Below, piece after piece: positions 38,034 to 52,296 of a stretch of 64,000 nucleotides of DNA. Numbering within the stretch: the first letter of the stretch is position 1; the number at the start of each line of letters is the position of its first letter. The stretch lies in contig OY718805.1 of NCBI GenBank assembly GCA_963070105.1, positions 7,598,501-7,662,500 of the forward strand, given 5' to 3'. The position numbers were made by a program, and so were the translations under genes. The notes beneath the pieces were generated by a model. The model was not told the DNA's origin, searched no databases, and was given only the letters and a program-made list of their open reading frames with translations. The stretch comes from Litomosoides sigmodontis. Its lineage: Eukaryota; Nematoda; Chromadorea; Rhabditida; Onchocercidae.

Positions 38034-40269
38034 CTGTTTTCTACATTGATACAGTGTTTTGTTTCAATTTATTGGAAACCTCAGAAATCTTGATTGCTTT
38101 TTTTCCTTTTCTCAAATGGTGCGAAAGCATGGCGCTCTACAAATATGCTGACAGCAGCTAGCAGCTTGCCGCAAAGTAATATTTTGTGCTCAGTTAACGG
38201 ACCTTTTGATCTTATGTTTATGTATATTTGTCTATATGTATGATTCTTGTCTGTGTGTAAAGGATTTTCTGTAGAGCTCAATCTCCGGTGAGCATTATCG
38301 GATTATGGCTTTTGGGGAATGTTGAAAACAATATTTTCCAACATTGCTGTTGTTTTCTCACTCTACTTTCTGCTTTATACTGCCTCAGAATGTGAAAAAC
38401 TGGAGCGTTCCTAAATATGCCATCTCGCAAAAACTGGTGATTTATGTGTTAGGAATGGTCTTTATGTATCAATCATCGAAGCTCTTTGATTTAATCTTTT
38501 TATGTAGATTGTCAGCGATTGGGTTTCACTGTCCACCTGTATATGATATTCCTCATGTTCGAATTTTTCGTAACTGAGAAGGCATGTGTCCTAAAGATTT
38601 CACTCAAATCCCTTGGCATATGTCATCGTTGGCACTATTAGATATTAAAGGAATAGTTATCGGTAACTGGAAGGACTAATAATATATTGTATAATTGATG
38701 AAAAAAAATTTGCTTTGGTATTCAAATCTAACTTTTTTGATGTCATTTTCAGTGCTTTCTATGCTTTCCATTCAGCGATCGGGTATGAATGAATTATTAC
38801 TGAGTTTGCTTTTAACAATTTTTGTTTCTCTAATTCGTTAGCTTAGTACCAATTTATTACTGGTTGTGAATGTTTGTATTTTATGAGGTCAATTTTAATT
38901 CATCATTTTTCACACCACTTATTCTTACCACAATCAATTTTCCGTTAACATTTTAGGCTTAAAGTGCTACTTCTGCAATTGCTGTTTGAATTTATGCATT
39001 TCTGAAAAGTTATTTCTTTATCATTTTTTTTAACCACATTTTCTTATTCGATTGCTTCAAATAAAACATCACATCAAGTGATGGCTTTACAACATTATCG
39101 CTTTGGTGTAATTTTTTTCTCTAAGTTCTTTTTCCCTTTTCCTCCTCTTGCTTTAGAGATTTTTATTTCGTTCCTTATAATTTTCTTGTGAGCTTCTTTG
39201 GATGTGTTTTTGTATTAATTGCCTGTAGATGATATGAATATGTTAATCTTTGTAAAAATTTTTTTAGTTTCAGTGTAAATAAATGTAAATATCTTTCCTG
39301 TATGCATTTCATATAAACAGATTTTTGCTGCAGATTTTTCGTCTCAAACATTATTAACATTAACATAAAGTTTTAAACGATGAAACGAAGCGATAGGTGA
39401 TTATGATGATCATCACTTTTCCCACCTGATGGTTCCACATTGTTTGGATGCTAATTTTTCGATTAATATTTCTCAGGAAGTTTTTCTAATATCATCAACA
39501 AAGGGCACAAAATCATCCTGTCCATCGATTTTTGAAGCATAAAATTAAAGTCGTAGTGAAATATTAGCATGAAATTAAAGTAATAGTAATAAAACTAGGT
39601 GGTCCTCTTTTTTTTCTTTTTTTTTGCGGGCAGCTGTGTTTACTATGAGGTAAAAGAGCAACGACGACCTGCAATGAAGCAAGTGCGTTTAAACACTTTT
39701 AGCACTTCTAGCTGAGTGTTAGGGCTTTGAGGATGAGGAAGACATGTTCCTTGGATTTTCCTCTCATATCGAACTCTGAAACTAGAACTTTCGTTTGCGT
39801 GTGTATGCAGAGCTATCGTCGCAGCTGCTACTTTCTCCTATCGTCGGAGCGGTGTTTAGCAACAAATCTCGAGATCTATCGATAGCTGAGGAGAAAAAAA
39901 ATTTGTATTTTGTATTTGATTCATTTTTGTTCCAATTTCATCTCTGACTGACTGTGTGATCATCGTTTGTGAGTGCTGTTTGCAAAGAGAGGATGCTTTA
40001 CCTGGATTCACGTGATCGTTAGCCGGAAATTCGTCAAATTCATTGTTCGCTACATTTACGTGTAACGTAGGATTAAATTATGACTAACTGCGAGTGGTAT
40101 TTTAAAACTATTCCAATTCTCTCTATATCAGTAGAGTTATTATTTTATTTTTAATTCGGAAACAATTTTCAGTCGTATTCAAATGCAAACCAAATTTACC
40201 ATTTGGTTTGCAATTGATCAAATGAATTTTTTTTTTTTAATGATTAATTGAGAATTATAGGAGGAGGAA
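38034..40269. other. 3' UTR of the RNF11-like gene and upstream region of the copine gene
   Basis: No coding gene seen in 2.2 kb. AATAAA at 39060-39065 could end the RNF11-like transcript after a 3' UTR of about 1 kb. The stretch at 39630-40030 is richer in G+C and CAGCTG-type sites and is the likely promoter of the copine gene. TTATAG at 40260, nine bases before the ATG, is a candidate trans-splice acceptor. Confidence 0.45.
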
Positions 40270-43200
40270 ATGGTGTTTTCAAAGGAGTTAGGCTATGATC
40301 CCGATGAGTGGGAGGAATGTTCAGATTCGGATCGATTCATACTGCTTAGCTTTACGGGCAGAATGTTCCTCTCTCTTACTTCTGTCATCCTTACAATTCT
40401 CTTTTTCTGGTTTCTTGAAGTTCGAAGACAACTTGACAAATCGCGTGAGGCGAGTGATCTTTTTTCCAAGGTAATTTTAATGCGAATAATGATAATAATA
40501 ATTTGTTGTAAGATTTCCTTCCACTTGTCCCATCGCCGTCTTCTAGTATTTCTAAATCGTAACATTTCAGGATGTGCTCAAAGGAAAAATGGATGAGTTG
40601 GAAATGGTAAAGGAAAGATTGGGAAAATTAAGACAAACGGAAACAAATTTCAGCAAGTTTGCTTTACGAAAATAAATTTACAATGATAACAATAATACTG
40701 ATTAGGAGAGAATTGTTACTATTAAAATGATCATTTTCAAATAATTTCTCCAAAAGTTTACGAAAAGTATTATTTGAGGGAGGAAACGGAGGCATTGGAG
40801 GAATGGCAACGAGAAGTGGCACGAATCGAGGAACTACGATTACAGGATTTGGTTGAACATGTAGTAGATGCATCCGGAATGATATCTGAAGTTGAAACGG
40901 AATCACAACTTATTGATCATCTTTTACCTGCCGATCATATATCATTGGAAACAGATAGCGCCGAAACAGAGCAGTTTCAGCAAATTCCAAGGCTAGTTTT
41001 TCTTTTTTGAAGGAATTTTCTAGTGTGAAGAAGGATATGCTCTCGCAAAGACAAAAAGAGCAAACGAGATGTTGAGTTAACCGAAAAATGGAAATCAAAA
41101 TTTCAAACTGAAACTGAGTGAGTGTTTTGTCAAAGAGATAATGGGAAAGTGAGGAATAAATGGGAAATTGAGTGAAAGTGAAAGGTATTGTCCAAGCCAA
41201 AAAGAAGGGAGGCTTTGGCTTGGTTAATCCTTGATGTACATCTTACTAAATAACATATCATCTGCAGGACGCACTCACTGGTGCCGTCGAACATTCCAAC
41301 TGCAGTTTATTCAATAGCTTACACAGAAGATGTTATCGCCAGCATTCAGGTTGCTCATTTTTCTCACCAACCAAAATTCTAGGTGATTTCTTTTTCCACC
41401 AAATTTACCCACTTTTAATTGTCATCGTTTGGTGCAGTAATGCATAATTGCAGGATGAAGCAAATGCTGTCATAATAGGCAACGAACGAGAAAATGGGTT
41501 AATTTCCTGAATTTCTTTTTTTCTGTCATTTTTTTTTATCATCAAATAATCATCCTTATCAGTAGCTCTGAGTAATGCTATTCTCACGAAGTTTTAAAAT
41601 TGAAAAGTTGCAGGAGTGTTAGCAGCACGAATGATTGGGAGGCTCCCGCTCAATCGGTAACTCTTGGAACATTTTCTGGTGCAAGATGACTGAAACCCTG
41701 TCAGAGGCTTTTGAGTACCTACTTTGTCGAGAGGAGTAAATCAGCAAAATTACAATTTTACCAGCAAATACCTACTGCTTTACTTGCAATTTGATCAGAA
41801 AGTTCAAATTAGTTTACTTAATTTTGATTATTAAAAAATTGCCAATTTTAAATTATTAACTGTAACGTTTAAACACTATCAAGTGATGACATCAGCAACT
41901 AATTTTCACAAATTTTATTTCATGCTTCATAAAATTTGATTTGATTTTTTTTGGAATTTCATATAAACAAGATGAAATGAACAAGTGATATGCACACATG
42001 TGATGGAATTAGGATTTATGTATTTAGGAATTTTTTGTCGAGCAAGTTCAAGAATGTATTTACAATTTAAATGATACCGAAGTAAGTGATCACAATATTC
42101 GTGCATCGTTTGGAAATGGTGATGATTTCGTGAAAGTTTACACGGATGAGCTACAGAAAAATGATAGTGAAATGTTGCAAGAACGCAGTCAACAAAGAAT
42201 TGATGCAATGACATCAGCTCTTCCTGATATTACCACTCAGAAAGCAATAAAGGAAGGACAACAACCGGTAACAATTGGATTATCATCTGGTCAGTTATAT
42301 TCTGTCCCTGTGATCACTGCAGATTATGACGCACAAGAAAATCAACAACAAGTTAGTTTAAAATATGACTGTATTTTAGTGCTACTTCAAGTACCAAATT
42401 TTAAATTTACAAATGACTTTTAATTTTTTTTTCTCTTCATTACTTTTTTTCGGTTTCTGTATGGGATAAGTACTTTTCCACTTCTTCTTTATTCTTCATT
42501 AATTGTTAACGCAATTTGCACTTCAGACTTGGTCAGAGTTCACAAACTTCTGTGATATAGTTCATTCAATTTAAAATTTAGCATTTGATTTTTTATTAAT
42601 TTAACTATTCGTTAAATTAATAGTTGAAATCTTATAATTCATGCTTTGAAAACGTTGCAGACGATATTGTGGAAGCCTGACAAGAAAACATTCGAACAGA
42701 CTCCAACAACAACGACAGAACGAGTAGAACCTGACCAAACACGTGAAGCAATTGCGCAAATCGCTGAAACAGCATTGGCATCGAGAATGACTGGTAACTT
42801 TGTGATGAATGTGGTAGAGAGAGAGCCTGTAGCTGCGATCACAGTCACAGGACGTGAACCACTTACGGACGAAGAATGTAGGCGATTAATGGAAGCAGAA
42901 ATGTACATACAAGATGCTATCGAATACGTGACCAGTGAGGTTCACCCTGAAGCACCCAGTGGTTTCATTGTTGAAGAAGAAATGCTAAACAACACGAGTG
43001 AAAGTGCCAATGTCACCGGTGATCCTATTTTACAACAACTACCCGCTTCTCCGGAAGCTACAAGTCGCATGTTCAAGACCAATGAAGTTAGTGGCGTTTC
43101 ATAGCTTATCAAAATTTATTTCATGGCTGACGAATATTTGACTGAATAAAAGCAATCACTTTTTCAATGAATATTGCTAATATGAAATGTATAGAAGTAA

Positions 43201-45806
43201 TTCATTTCGCATTGAAAAAATTGCTCATTTGTTCACATATTTTATAAATTAGATTTGAAAAAATCATGAAAATAAATATCGGTCAGTTTCAAGCTAAGTG
43301 TACAATTTAAGATATTCGAAAAAGCTGAAGAACCGATGGAAATTGATGATGCGATGACATATGCTCCTGAGATACAGTCTATCGAAATTCAACCTGATGA
43401 AGCAAGCGTTAACAGTGAAAATTTATTGGAATATTTCGATCAAGTTGCTGCAGAATACACTGATGTTATTAGTGTTTTTTCATTGCATTTCTTTAACATT
43501 AGTAATTTTCAAAATTCCATGAATTTATTCCATGAACTTTTAGAGGAATCCTCAAATTCCTATCATTTCAGAATTCTTTATTGGACACATTATCAGTATA
43601 AAAATACATTTTACTTCATTTTTCTCTTAACTTTTTATTTGTAGCTACCATTACTGCAACCAACAAAAGCTGCCAAAAATGCGTCATTTACAGAATCGAC
43701 AGATTCATCACAATCAATACCTTTACTGAAGAATTCCAAGAGTTTCATGTCAAGTGGAAGCCAACCAGCGGTACGAAAAGTTTAAGCATTTACCACATTA
43801 AAAGACAAGAGAAAATACGAAAATACACACTTGAATATCAATTGTGCAAGAACGTTTGATTAATTGAACAACGTGTTCATTTTTATCAGTTAATTACCAA
43901 TTTTAATAGGTGAATGTGTTTGAAACGGTTTCACCAGTTTAATCTTATCGGTTGAGCACATAAAAACGAAGCGATAATGAGACGGATCAACAGAGGATTG
44001 ATTAACAATTGCTGCCGAGTCCGAATATTAAAATTTCTGGAAGCATTTCAGATGAAGAAACGAAGTTCGCTGTTAAGTGTACTCGGCGTGACAAGTACGC
44101 AAGAGATGTTGCTAGCATTAACGTCGCTTGAAGATTTATCAAATGCTATGCGTAAAGCTGGTTTACAATCCACAAATTTGATTTTTGGTAAAAGTGTCTT
44201 TAATTTTCAAATGAATGCTATTTTAAACCTTTTTATTCAAGTAAATCTTTTCCCACCGATACGATGCTTTTTTTGATGTTTTATATACATAATCAACAAT
44301 GATAATATCATCATGTTTAGGTATCGATTACACTGCCAGCAACAAATATCAAGGTGAATTGTGTTTTCAGGGGCGATCTTTGCATTCCTTGGATGCTTTT
44401 AAAGAAAATCCATATCAACAGGTTAGGTGAGATGTGTAAATGTGTGAGAGAAAAATTGCTTTTTTATCACTTGTACTTACCACGGGTAATTATTAGTAAT
44501 TAATTAAGTGCATATTTTAGGCTGGATAACTTATAAGCAACAATAGTAATCGATACAGAATAAAAGGCAAGATGTTTAGGTAATTAAAATCATGGGGAGG
44601 ATATTCGCACCGTTTGCTACATCTGGTTTTATACCGGCATATGGTTTTGGAGATGTGAAAACGAGTGATTGGTCGGTGTTCAAATTAAAGCCTGAGGGTG
44701 AATGCAGAAATCTCGATGAATTATTACAGTAACTTGGCATTTTGATTGTACTTGAAAATTAAAATTTTCAAACCAAAATTAATAGTGATGCCTGAATGTG
44801 GTTTTATTCTATATATTTCACAAAAATATTCAAATAATTGAAAAGGATTACGGTGTGATTACTAAAGGAAGTGTCTTATATATTTTTTTAAACTCATTTT
44901 GCAGTTTAGCAACAACAGTAACCATGACAGTTTGAACGATTAAACAATGAAAGCTAACATTGTTACAGAGTATATGATGCCATCACACCAACAATAAGTT
45001 TAAGTGGTCCAACAAATTTCGCTCCACTAATTTACGAAGCTATTGCAATTTGCGAAAAAGTTCAAAATGTTCGTTTTTTGCAAACGGGAAAATTAATCGT
45101 ATGAAATGAGGACTTTTCAGAAATTACAAAATTTCATTTATGAAATTATATAAGATATAACTTTAACTTACCCATTTCTCAACTGGAACACATTTAATCT
45201 ATTTATAAAATCCTATAATGGCTAATTTCAACAATTCTAATGTTTGAAGAGAAATAATCTTTAATCGCTTAACCATTACGTGTGGTTAAATGTTGAAATG
45301 AAATGCTCCTTGTATACAAGTCTATTTACAGTACCACATATTAGTGATAGTAGCAGATGGACAAGTGACGAACGAAAAGGCTACTCGGAAGGCCATTGTA
45401 CAAGCATGTCAATATCCGTTATCAATTATTGTGGTCGGTGTTGGTGATGGACCCTGGGACATGATGAAGGTTTGATCGATTATTCTGCAGTGTACCGAAA
45501 ACATTCTACATTTTCATCTTAATTATCCAAAATTTACTTTCCTTTTTTAATTGCAAAATTTAGCATAATGGAATAAAATTATAAATTGCAAAACTTCAGG
45601 TATTTGACGAATCTTTACCAAGAAGACCTTGGGATAATTTCCATTTTGTTGAGTTTCACCGAGTGTTACAAAAAGCAGATAACGTCGACGCTGGTGAACT
45701 ATCATTCGCAGTACAATCACTGTTGGAAATACCAGATCAATACAATACAGTTCGTCAATTAGGATTAATACGATCGGTATCACCAATACCGGAACATGAT
45801 CCGTGA
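40270..45806 (+). CDS. Atypical membrane-anchored copine-domain protein (CPNA-like)
   Basis: Sixteen exons close in phase to 830 codons: 40270-40470, 40571-40606, 40768-40991, 41268-41349, 41454-41497, 41614-41656, 42028-42351, 42661-43086, 43312-43464, 43645-43770, 44052-44187, 44321-44421, 44580-44728, 44969-45068, 45332-45469, 45600-45806. An acidic N-terminus is followed by one hydrophobic segment (about residues 32-49, [18 protein letters not shown]), a charged coiled-coil-like part, then about 450 residues of acidic, Gln/Thr-rich low-complexity sequence. The C-terminal 275 residues are a copine-type vWA domain: GIDYTASN (MIDAS), [63 protein letters not shown] and [12 protein letters not shown]. 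No C2 domains precede it, so it belongs with the nematode atypical copines such as CPNA-1, a muscle adhesion-site protein, rather than NRA-1/GEM-4. Exon 2-3 boundaries are the least certain; the exon 3 donor appears to be GC. Confidence 0.88.
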
Positions 45807-47125
45807 CTAAATAAAGAACCATTGATAGAAATTGCCACCATAATATCATGTTCCTTCCATGTTAGACTGACAGATTATTTCTACAGCTTCAATTGGTTTT
45901 TTCAATATTTCTTCTTGTCTTGTGCAGTTGAGCGACTGTGATATTTGATTTTCCCTATAAACCACATAATATACCAGTATAAGTAGAACACGTGTTATAA
46001 AAATGTCCTTCCTTTAATATGTCCCATCATTTATCGTCAGCCTTTTTAATAACTTTTCCTAATGACTGTAATTCATATTTGCATCCTATCGCAGTGAAAT
46101 GAAGATCTGCTCACTCTTTACTGGTAACAATGACGAGATTACAATAATTTAAATAATTTTAATTACTTTACGCAAAGCGGATGATGAAGAAACTTAGTTA
46201 TACAATACAGCAAAACGAATTAAAAAACTGACAACGTAAGGGTGGTAATACGAAGCAATAACATGAACCATATAAGGATGTAAATGTTTCATTGGTTGGT
46301 CCCACAAGAAAATTTCATACTTCGGCGTTACAAACAAAAAAGTCAAAATATAAATTATATGACAGAAAGTAGTGGAATGCAATGTAACTGATACAATTGC
46401 ATAAAGATCACATTACTCTCACGTAGTTTTGAGTACTGAAGATTTCTCACGTTCATTTCCCAGCGATAGCGACGAGTGATAGCAGCAATCTTTTACTTCA
46501 TAGAATAAAAATAACATTTATATTTTGATATAATAAGGCTGACTTCGAGATAAAAATCGATCCTCAAATTATCATGAGTATGCTAACTATTTCAGAGCAA
46601 AGTTAATTAGAAAAAAAAATGTACAGATCTATGTCTCAATGCATATTTGCATGAGCACTAGATTTTTTTGTGTTTATGAAAGAATACAGCATTCCTATGG
46701 AGCACCTTTGCAAAGGAATAAAATCTAAAAGGTTAAACGAAAGACTTACACACCCAGTAAATCTCCAATAAAAAAGCAAAGGCACGTTCAAAAGCAACTT
46801 CAAGATAAGAAAGCACCGGAAGGATTTGCGTTACTTCAGCAGAAATAACCTTATAGAATTACCCTGTTCAATGGCATGCACAATATATCCATGTTTAACT
46901 TCCCATAAGACTGCCCCTTGTTACAAGTGCTGATTTTAATTACTCTGTCATATAAGACATACTAATCACCTACAAGCTTGGAATTCTTAACAACGAGGTA
47001 AAACATGCTCAAATAATTCTTTCGAAATTCCGAAGGAAGCAGAATGGGTGTTTCAACCGTACCAGATCATTTTAAAGTTTTAATAGAGGACAGTCTTTAG
47101 GGATTCGATTCAAAAAAACAAAAAT
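45807..47125. other. Convergent intergenic region, copine gene (+) and cnt-1 (-)
   Basis: About 1.3 kb, no gene recognised. AATAAA at 45810-45815, three bases past the copine stop codon, is close for a polyadenylation signal but plausible. The remaining sequence is AT-rich without obvious repeats. Confidence 0.4.
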
Positions 47126-50100
47126 TTATCGAAGCGAAGGGTCGACTTTTCGGCTGATGTCTTGCATCACATCATCTACAGTTTCATCCATTGGATTATT
47201 GAACTCGTCGCAAAATTCATCGCGCATTTCTTGTACTCTCAACCTGTTAATAATGATAAAGCAATATTATAACTAACTCACTTTTAAAACCAACTCAAGC
47301 CGAAAAAGTGAATAAACGCTCGAGAGTTCATGTTGTCAATATAATGCAAGTTTCGAAGTATTTCATATTAAATATTAAATTAAATATTTCATACTAAATA
47401 GTAAACATTAAAATATATATTTAAGAAATGAACAAATTCATTTCAATTGCTACAACACTGACTAGCGCTGCACAATACAAAAAATAAAGTACTTACAGTG
47501 TCACAATATCCGCATGTTTGCCTTCGATAGCTAAATCCAATGGTGTTTCATTTAACCGATTCCTCAAGCGCTGATCGGCTCCACGTTTCATTAACTGACA
47601 AACGATTCTGCAGATCAAAGCTTCTTATCAACTTAGTACTGAATGTTAGACGTATTTATAGAGCATTTTTTGCAAAACTTACTTTAGATGAAAAAAACCA
47701 ACTCACAGTGTACATGCTTTCGATGCTGCAATATGAAGCGCAGTATTAAGCGATGAATCCAATGCATTCACTTTTGCACCATTTAATAGAAGAAACTCAA
47801 CCGCTACACTCTGACCCTAAACTCAACACAAATCTCAAAATTTTTAAGATGCCATGAGGATAGTCACTGAGAAACAAGTAGTAGAGCAGATATATTGTGT
47901 GGTGATAATACAACACGAATGCCGGCTGACATTTTGAAAAACGAAATTCACGGAAGTTCAACTTACATGTTCTATGGCAATATGAAGTGCTGTTGTCTCA
48001 TTTATAGACGTATTTACATCAAATCCCTCCGCAATAAGTCTGCACAATTCTAAAGCATCGCCCGTTGCTGCGGCAAACACAGCTCGATTACTATAATCTG
48101 TGTCACTTGCTGCAAAAAATAAAAATTCAAAGCCATTAACCACACAAAAATATAACTTCAAAAGCGAACTGAACTCACATTTGTTACATGTTATATTTAA
48201 ATCTGAATCAGATCCACATACAGACATCTTCCTTCTGTATTCTGAAATAAGAGCAAAACATCAGTTTTTGAAAGTGGAACCGACTTTTCATTTTGGCGTA
48301 GAAAAAGCTACATTCAGAATTTCAACCTTGCCGTATAGAGATTTAAGCGATTACTCAAATTGCATTAAAAGACAAAACCAACGCCACTTTTTTAAAAATT
48401 TCTTGTAACTATTATCAATTGGAAAAACAATGAAAGCACCTTTAGTCGGAATTTCAACGGGTTGCCATCCAGTGTCAGAAAGATATCCAGTTAACTGTTC
48501 TTGTTCATTATCAAAATATGATGACGGTTCTGACAAACAACGACTGATTGAAGACACCTGATTTGAAGACGATCTCCGTGCTGCTAAAATAAAAGGATAT
48601 TTTCAGTTTTGGTCAAACACATTTCCACTTCTCGCCAGTGAAAATTTAATTTTCAATTTTTCTTCAAAATGCAACAGTGAGAACTTACAAAGCCCAAAAG
48701 TTCTACGATGAAAGCCTTTTGCACGTTTTATAGCAGACTTTCTTGCTCTTTCGCTACATTTTCTCACAAAACGCCTTTCGATATATTTAGCTCTGATCCA
48801 TGCCTCCCGTACTGGTCTAAAAATCTTTTTTTTGGACTTCCTGGCGGTCCACTATTTACTTTTTACTATAGTCACATAATCATGAAAAAAATTCCCACTC
48901 TGTAACGGAGAGTGCTTAACAAGATACGCCACAAATCAAGCTTTACACAATTGATGGAAATCATGGAATTCGTTTAGATATCAACGACAATAAAATACTT
49001 CCTTTAAATTAAAATATAATACCTTGCTGAAGTAGCAACTGGACGTGGTGGTATTACTTTTACCGCGGGAATATGAGCAAGGTAAATTGAGTTTACTGCG
49101 CGATTTCCCAACGTTAACAGTACCTTCTTCTGCTCAGGTTCTAATGTATCCATTATTAGAGAACGAACTTTGGAAACTTGTACACCAAAACTGCGATGTA
49201 TACCACAACACTCGATACATAATAGAACCTAAATCAAACAAGGAAATCTATTTACTGCTTCAAATTTCAAACATGCGAAGGGCTTTCAAATTTCTTCAGC
49301 AACTCATGATCCACTCGGGTTTCACTTTCGGTAATTCTCTTTTTTGATAAGTCAGTTTTCAATGTCCTGGAAAAGTACGTATAAAGCCGTACTTTTCAAC
49401 CTTAAAATATTTTAAAATTCCAGAGCTCTACGGTAGCTCTATTATCTACGTTAGAAAACGACGTTACACAATTCATTAAATACATGTCCAAATTAACTTT
49501 AGATACTGAAAACTAAACGAAAAGCAATACACATCTGCAATTAACATTTCTGACTGGAACAAAAAAGCATTAGGCAACATGCATCAACTAGCTTAAACCT
49601 AATAAACTTACACCGAGATTGATACTAGCCCATTTTGGAGATTCGACACAACAGTCAGCGCAAACATCGTTGCCCGGAATTCGTCTCAACTCGGCTAAAA
49701 AGGACTCGTGGTGAAGAGTTAAAATGGATTCAGGAGTTCCATCACTAATTTGTTTTACAATTGCTTGCTGGCACACCATATTGTCATTTTCATGTAAATA
49801 ATGAATTGTTCGTTGAAGAGCTCGCATCCATGCACTACATAACGTATCCGAATCGGCTTGTAACAAATGATTCCTAAAAACATGGCAAAATAAGATAAAA
49901 ACACGAATTCCTAGGCTCATAAATGACAGATGTAACCGATTTTATTAGAGGCATTCAAGATGATCAGTACTTTGTCGGTGTGACCAATTCGAAACAACAT
50001 GTCCTTTCAAATGTTGTAGGCGCCGGCCTGACGAGACACAACTTCAAATCCGATTCCATAATTGTTGGCGTCTCCATTGCGTCTGATCGATGAGAATATA

Positions 50101-52296
50101 TCTTGAAAAAATATTTTAAAGAAGATTTCTTCTGAAACCGCCTGAGGATTTCCTAAACTTTTCACTTCGCACATTTCATAAAATTTTACCAATTTATTGT
50201 CTTTAATTTGAAACCAACGTCGATGCCATGTTTTGAAAGCATTGGTTGCTCGTTTGAAAAGATAACCTTCCATCACAACATCATCTTCAGGAGAAATACC
50301 TGTCGGATGCAAAAATACTTCCTGAAAAGAACTCTCAATTATATGGAAAATACATAAGACAATACACACTGTTGTTAACCACAAGAAAGTTATAATGAGA
50401 GCACAAAACATGTCGGATGGTTCCCAAACATTAAACTTCTATAAATGATTCTCAAATTGAACTATTGACTATTGAGTTTGAAATGAACAGTTTACCTTGG
50501 GCACTAAAGCATGACGATCTTGCATCTTCCTTTTCACATATTTACTTTTATTTGCCAACAGTGATGAGGTATCCGCTATTGCACCACTTTCAACTGCTGT
50601 CCACTCATCAAAAAACATATGTCCACGTATAAAAAATGTGCTGCATTCTTTCACAAAAGTCCATAACTGAAAAAATATACTACAGTTGCCTATTAGGTTA
50701 AAATGACCAGCAAAACCGTTAGGGTCTAACTGATCAACGGAGTAAACAAGCTGATTTAACATTTTCTATACACCTACACATTTAAACCAAAAATTTAGTA
50801 ACATTCGAACATTTACTGTAGCCGTAATTTCAATGAATGATTTAAAATTTCGTTCCTCACTCTCAGTTTATATTAGTAGCATAAAATAAGGATATTTTGA
50901 GTTGCGAAGATCAAAATAAACTCACAGCATCTAAAACAATGTGATCTTTGTGTGCATGAGCAATATTAATCTGAGCCACATAATCGAGTGCTGTATGTGC
51001 AAAACATGTACCAACAGCAGTAAGAGCATTTCGCGCATCTGCAATTTCTGTTGATCGTGCACGATTCACCGCAGCACGCTTTGCAAGTGCTTCATCCAGC
51101 GAATTTGATAAACTCTCGAAGTGACAGCGTGTTTCTGTTACTTTTGATCGTTCACTGAAACATTGCTTTCATGGTCAATGTTTTTAGAGAATGGAAACTG
51201 AAGAGCAATCTTCAGTTATCGTAAGGTGATTTTAACGAAAGAAATAGATTCAGCATTATAATATTTTAAACAGCAAAATTTTTCCCTTTATTTTTAAAGC
51301 TTCTAAGAACTGCTAAGGTTGTGACCTTCTACTACTAATAAAAACATTACTTTTTGAGGAAAGAAATAAGACTGTCAGCAATGGTCAAATGGGACTGTTC
51401 AACAAATGACTTGTAGATATGTGAAACTTGCGCGAAAACATCCGATAATGATTTGAGTGCCAGGAGAAGTGATGGATCTTGCGGTAAAAGCTCGTAACAT
51501 AACTGACTTATAACAGCAGAAAGAGTGCTGAAATCTGATTACTGTTAAATTTACAATACGTTTGGTCCACAACCTAATTCTTGCTTACATAATCTTAATG
51601 CCAATGTTTTATATTAAAACCTTCATCATATGTTCTTGAAATTCGAAAAGCACACAACTCATCATAATATGTTATGGAAAAAGACCTACTAGAAATCATT
51701 TACATAATTCTTGCCATGTTCTGCCAAGGTATTAAGTAACTGCAATACCTGCAAGCATGACTTTCCTTCACATTTTGCTCTTTTTAGAACTGAGAATAAA
51801 AAAACGACGCTTTCTTCATTAAATTATGAGATTAAAATCATCCTAGCATCAGTTTATGACCTAAGTTCGCCGCAATCAATTTTATTCCCGCCTTGGGGGC
51901 AAATCAGCACACTGATTATCAAAACTGGAATTTAGTGTGAAGCGTTTTTTTACGATACAAATTGTTCCCATATTTAATCTACGAAATAATAAAATTACTT
52001 CATTAAGCTTTGAATCTAACTTGGCGAAGTATTGCTCATGTGCCAAAATTGCTTGCCTGAAACAATCAAATTTCACTCGTGAGTGAATGTAATTTTGTTT
52101 TTTTTTAAAGAACGAATTAAAGTTGTAGTTTACTACAACACTTTTTCGCGCTTTTATAATATATTTAAAATAGATTATACTAGCAATATGAAAAATGTAA
52201 TCCATAGAACCTACAGAAAATTGACCTGAACCTTGGAGAATCTTTCAGTGCTTCAGTGAAATCAAGTTTTGGAAGCACTTCCACCACGGCAGACAT
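47126..52296 (-). CDS. cnt-1: ACAP/centaurin-beta-type ArfGAP (BAR-PH-ArfGAP-ankyrin)
   Basis: GTPase-activating protein for Arf GTPases on endosomal and plasma membrane tubules. Seventeen exons close in phase to 755 codons: 52226-52296, 51999-52056, 51704-51748, 51351-51502, 50926-51154, 50496-50666, 50190-50321, 49971-50101, 49612-49873, 49023-49228, 48689-48816, 48440-48583, 48188-48241, 47967-48109, 47707-47816, 47497-47607, 47126-47243. The start matches ACAP (LDFTEALKDSPRFR), followed by a BAR domain to about residue 240. The PH domain follows (VMEGYLFKRATNAFKTWHRRWF ... ESDLKLCLVRPAP ... CFELVTPTK). The ArfGAP zinc finger has CADC and CIEC with GIHRSFG holding the catalytic Arg. Ankyrin repeats (NRAVFAAATGDALEL, TALHIAIEH, TALHIAASKA) reach an acidic C-terminus. 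Within the ArfGAP, two normally invariant positions differ: CCGIHR for CSGIHR, and DTLEP for DSWEP. Reading straight through the PH-region donor at 50189 gives a wrong-frame extension, which I rejected. Confidence 0.94.

Noticed and set aside
42639..42908. Minus-strand frame over copine exon 8
   Set aside because: Antisense shadow of a long coding exon whose plus-strand frame links in phase to neighbouring exons.
50007..50189. Read-through of the cnt-1 PH-domain exon past 50190
   Set aside because: The open frame continues but loses the PH pattern; splicing from 50190 to 50101 restores a clear ACAP-like strand (ESDLKLCLVRPAP) in another frame.
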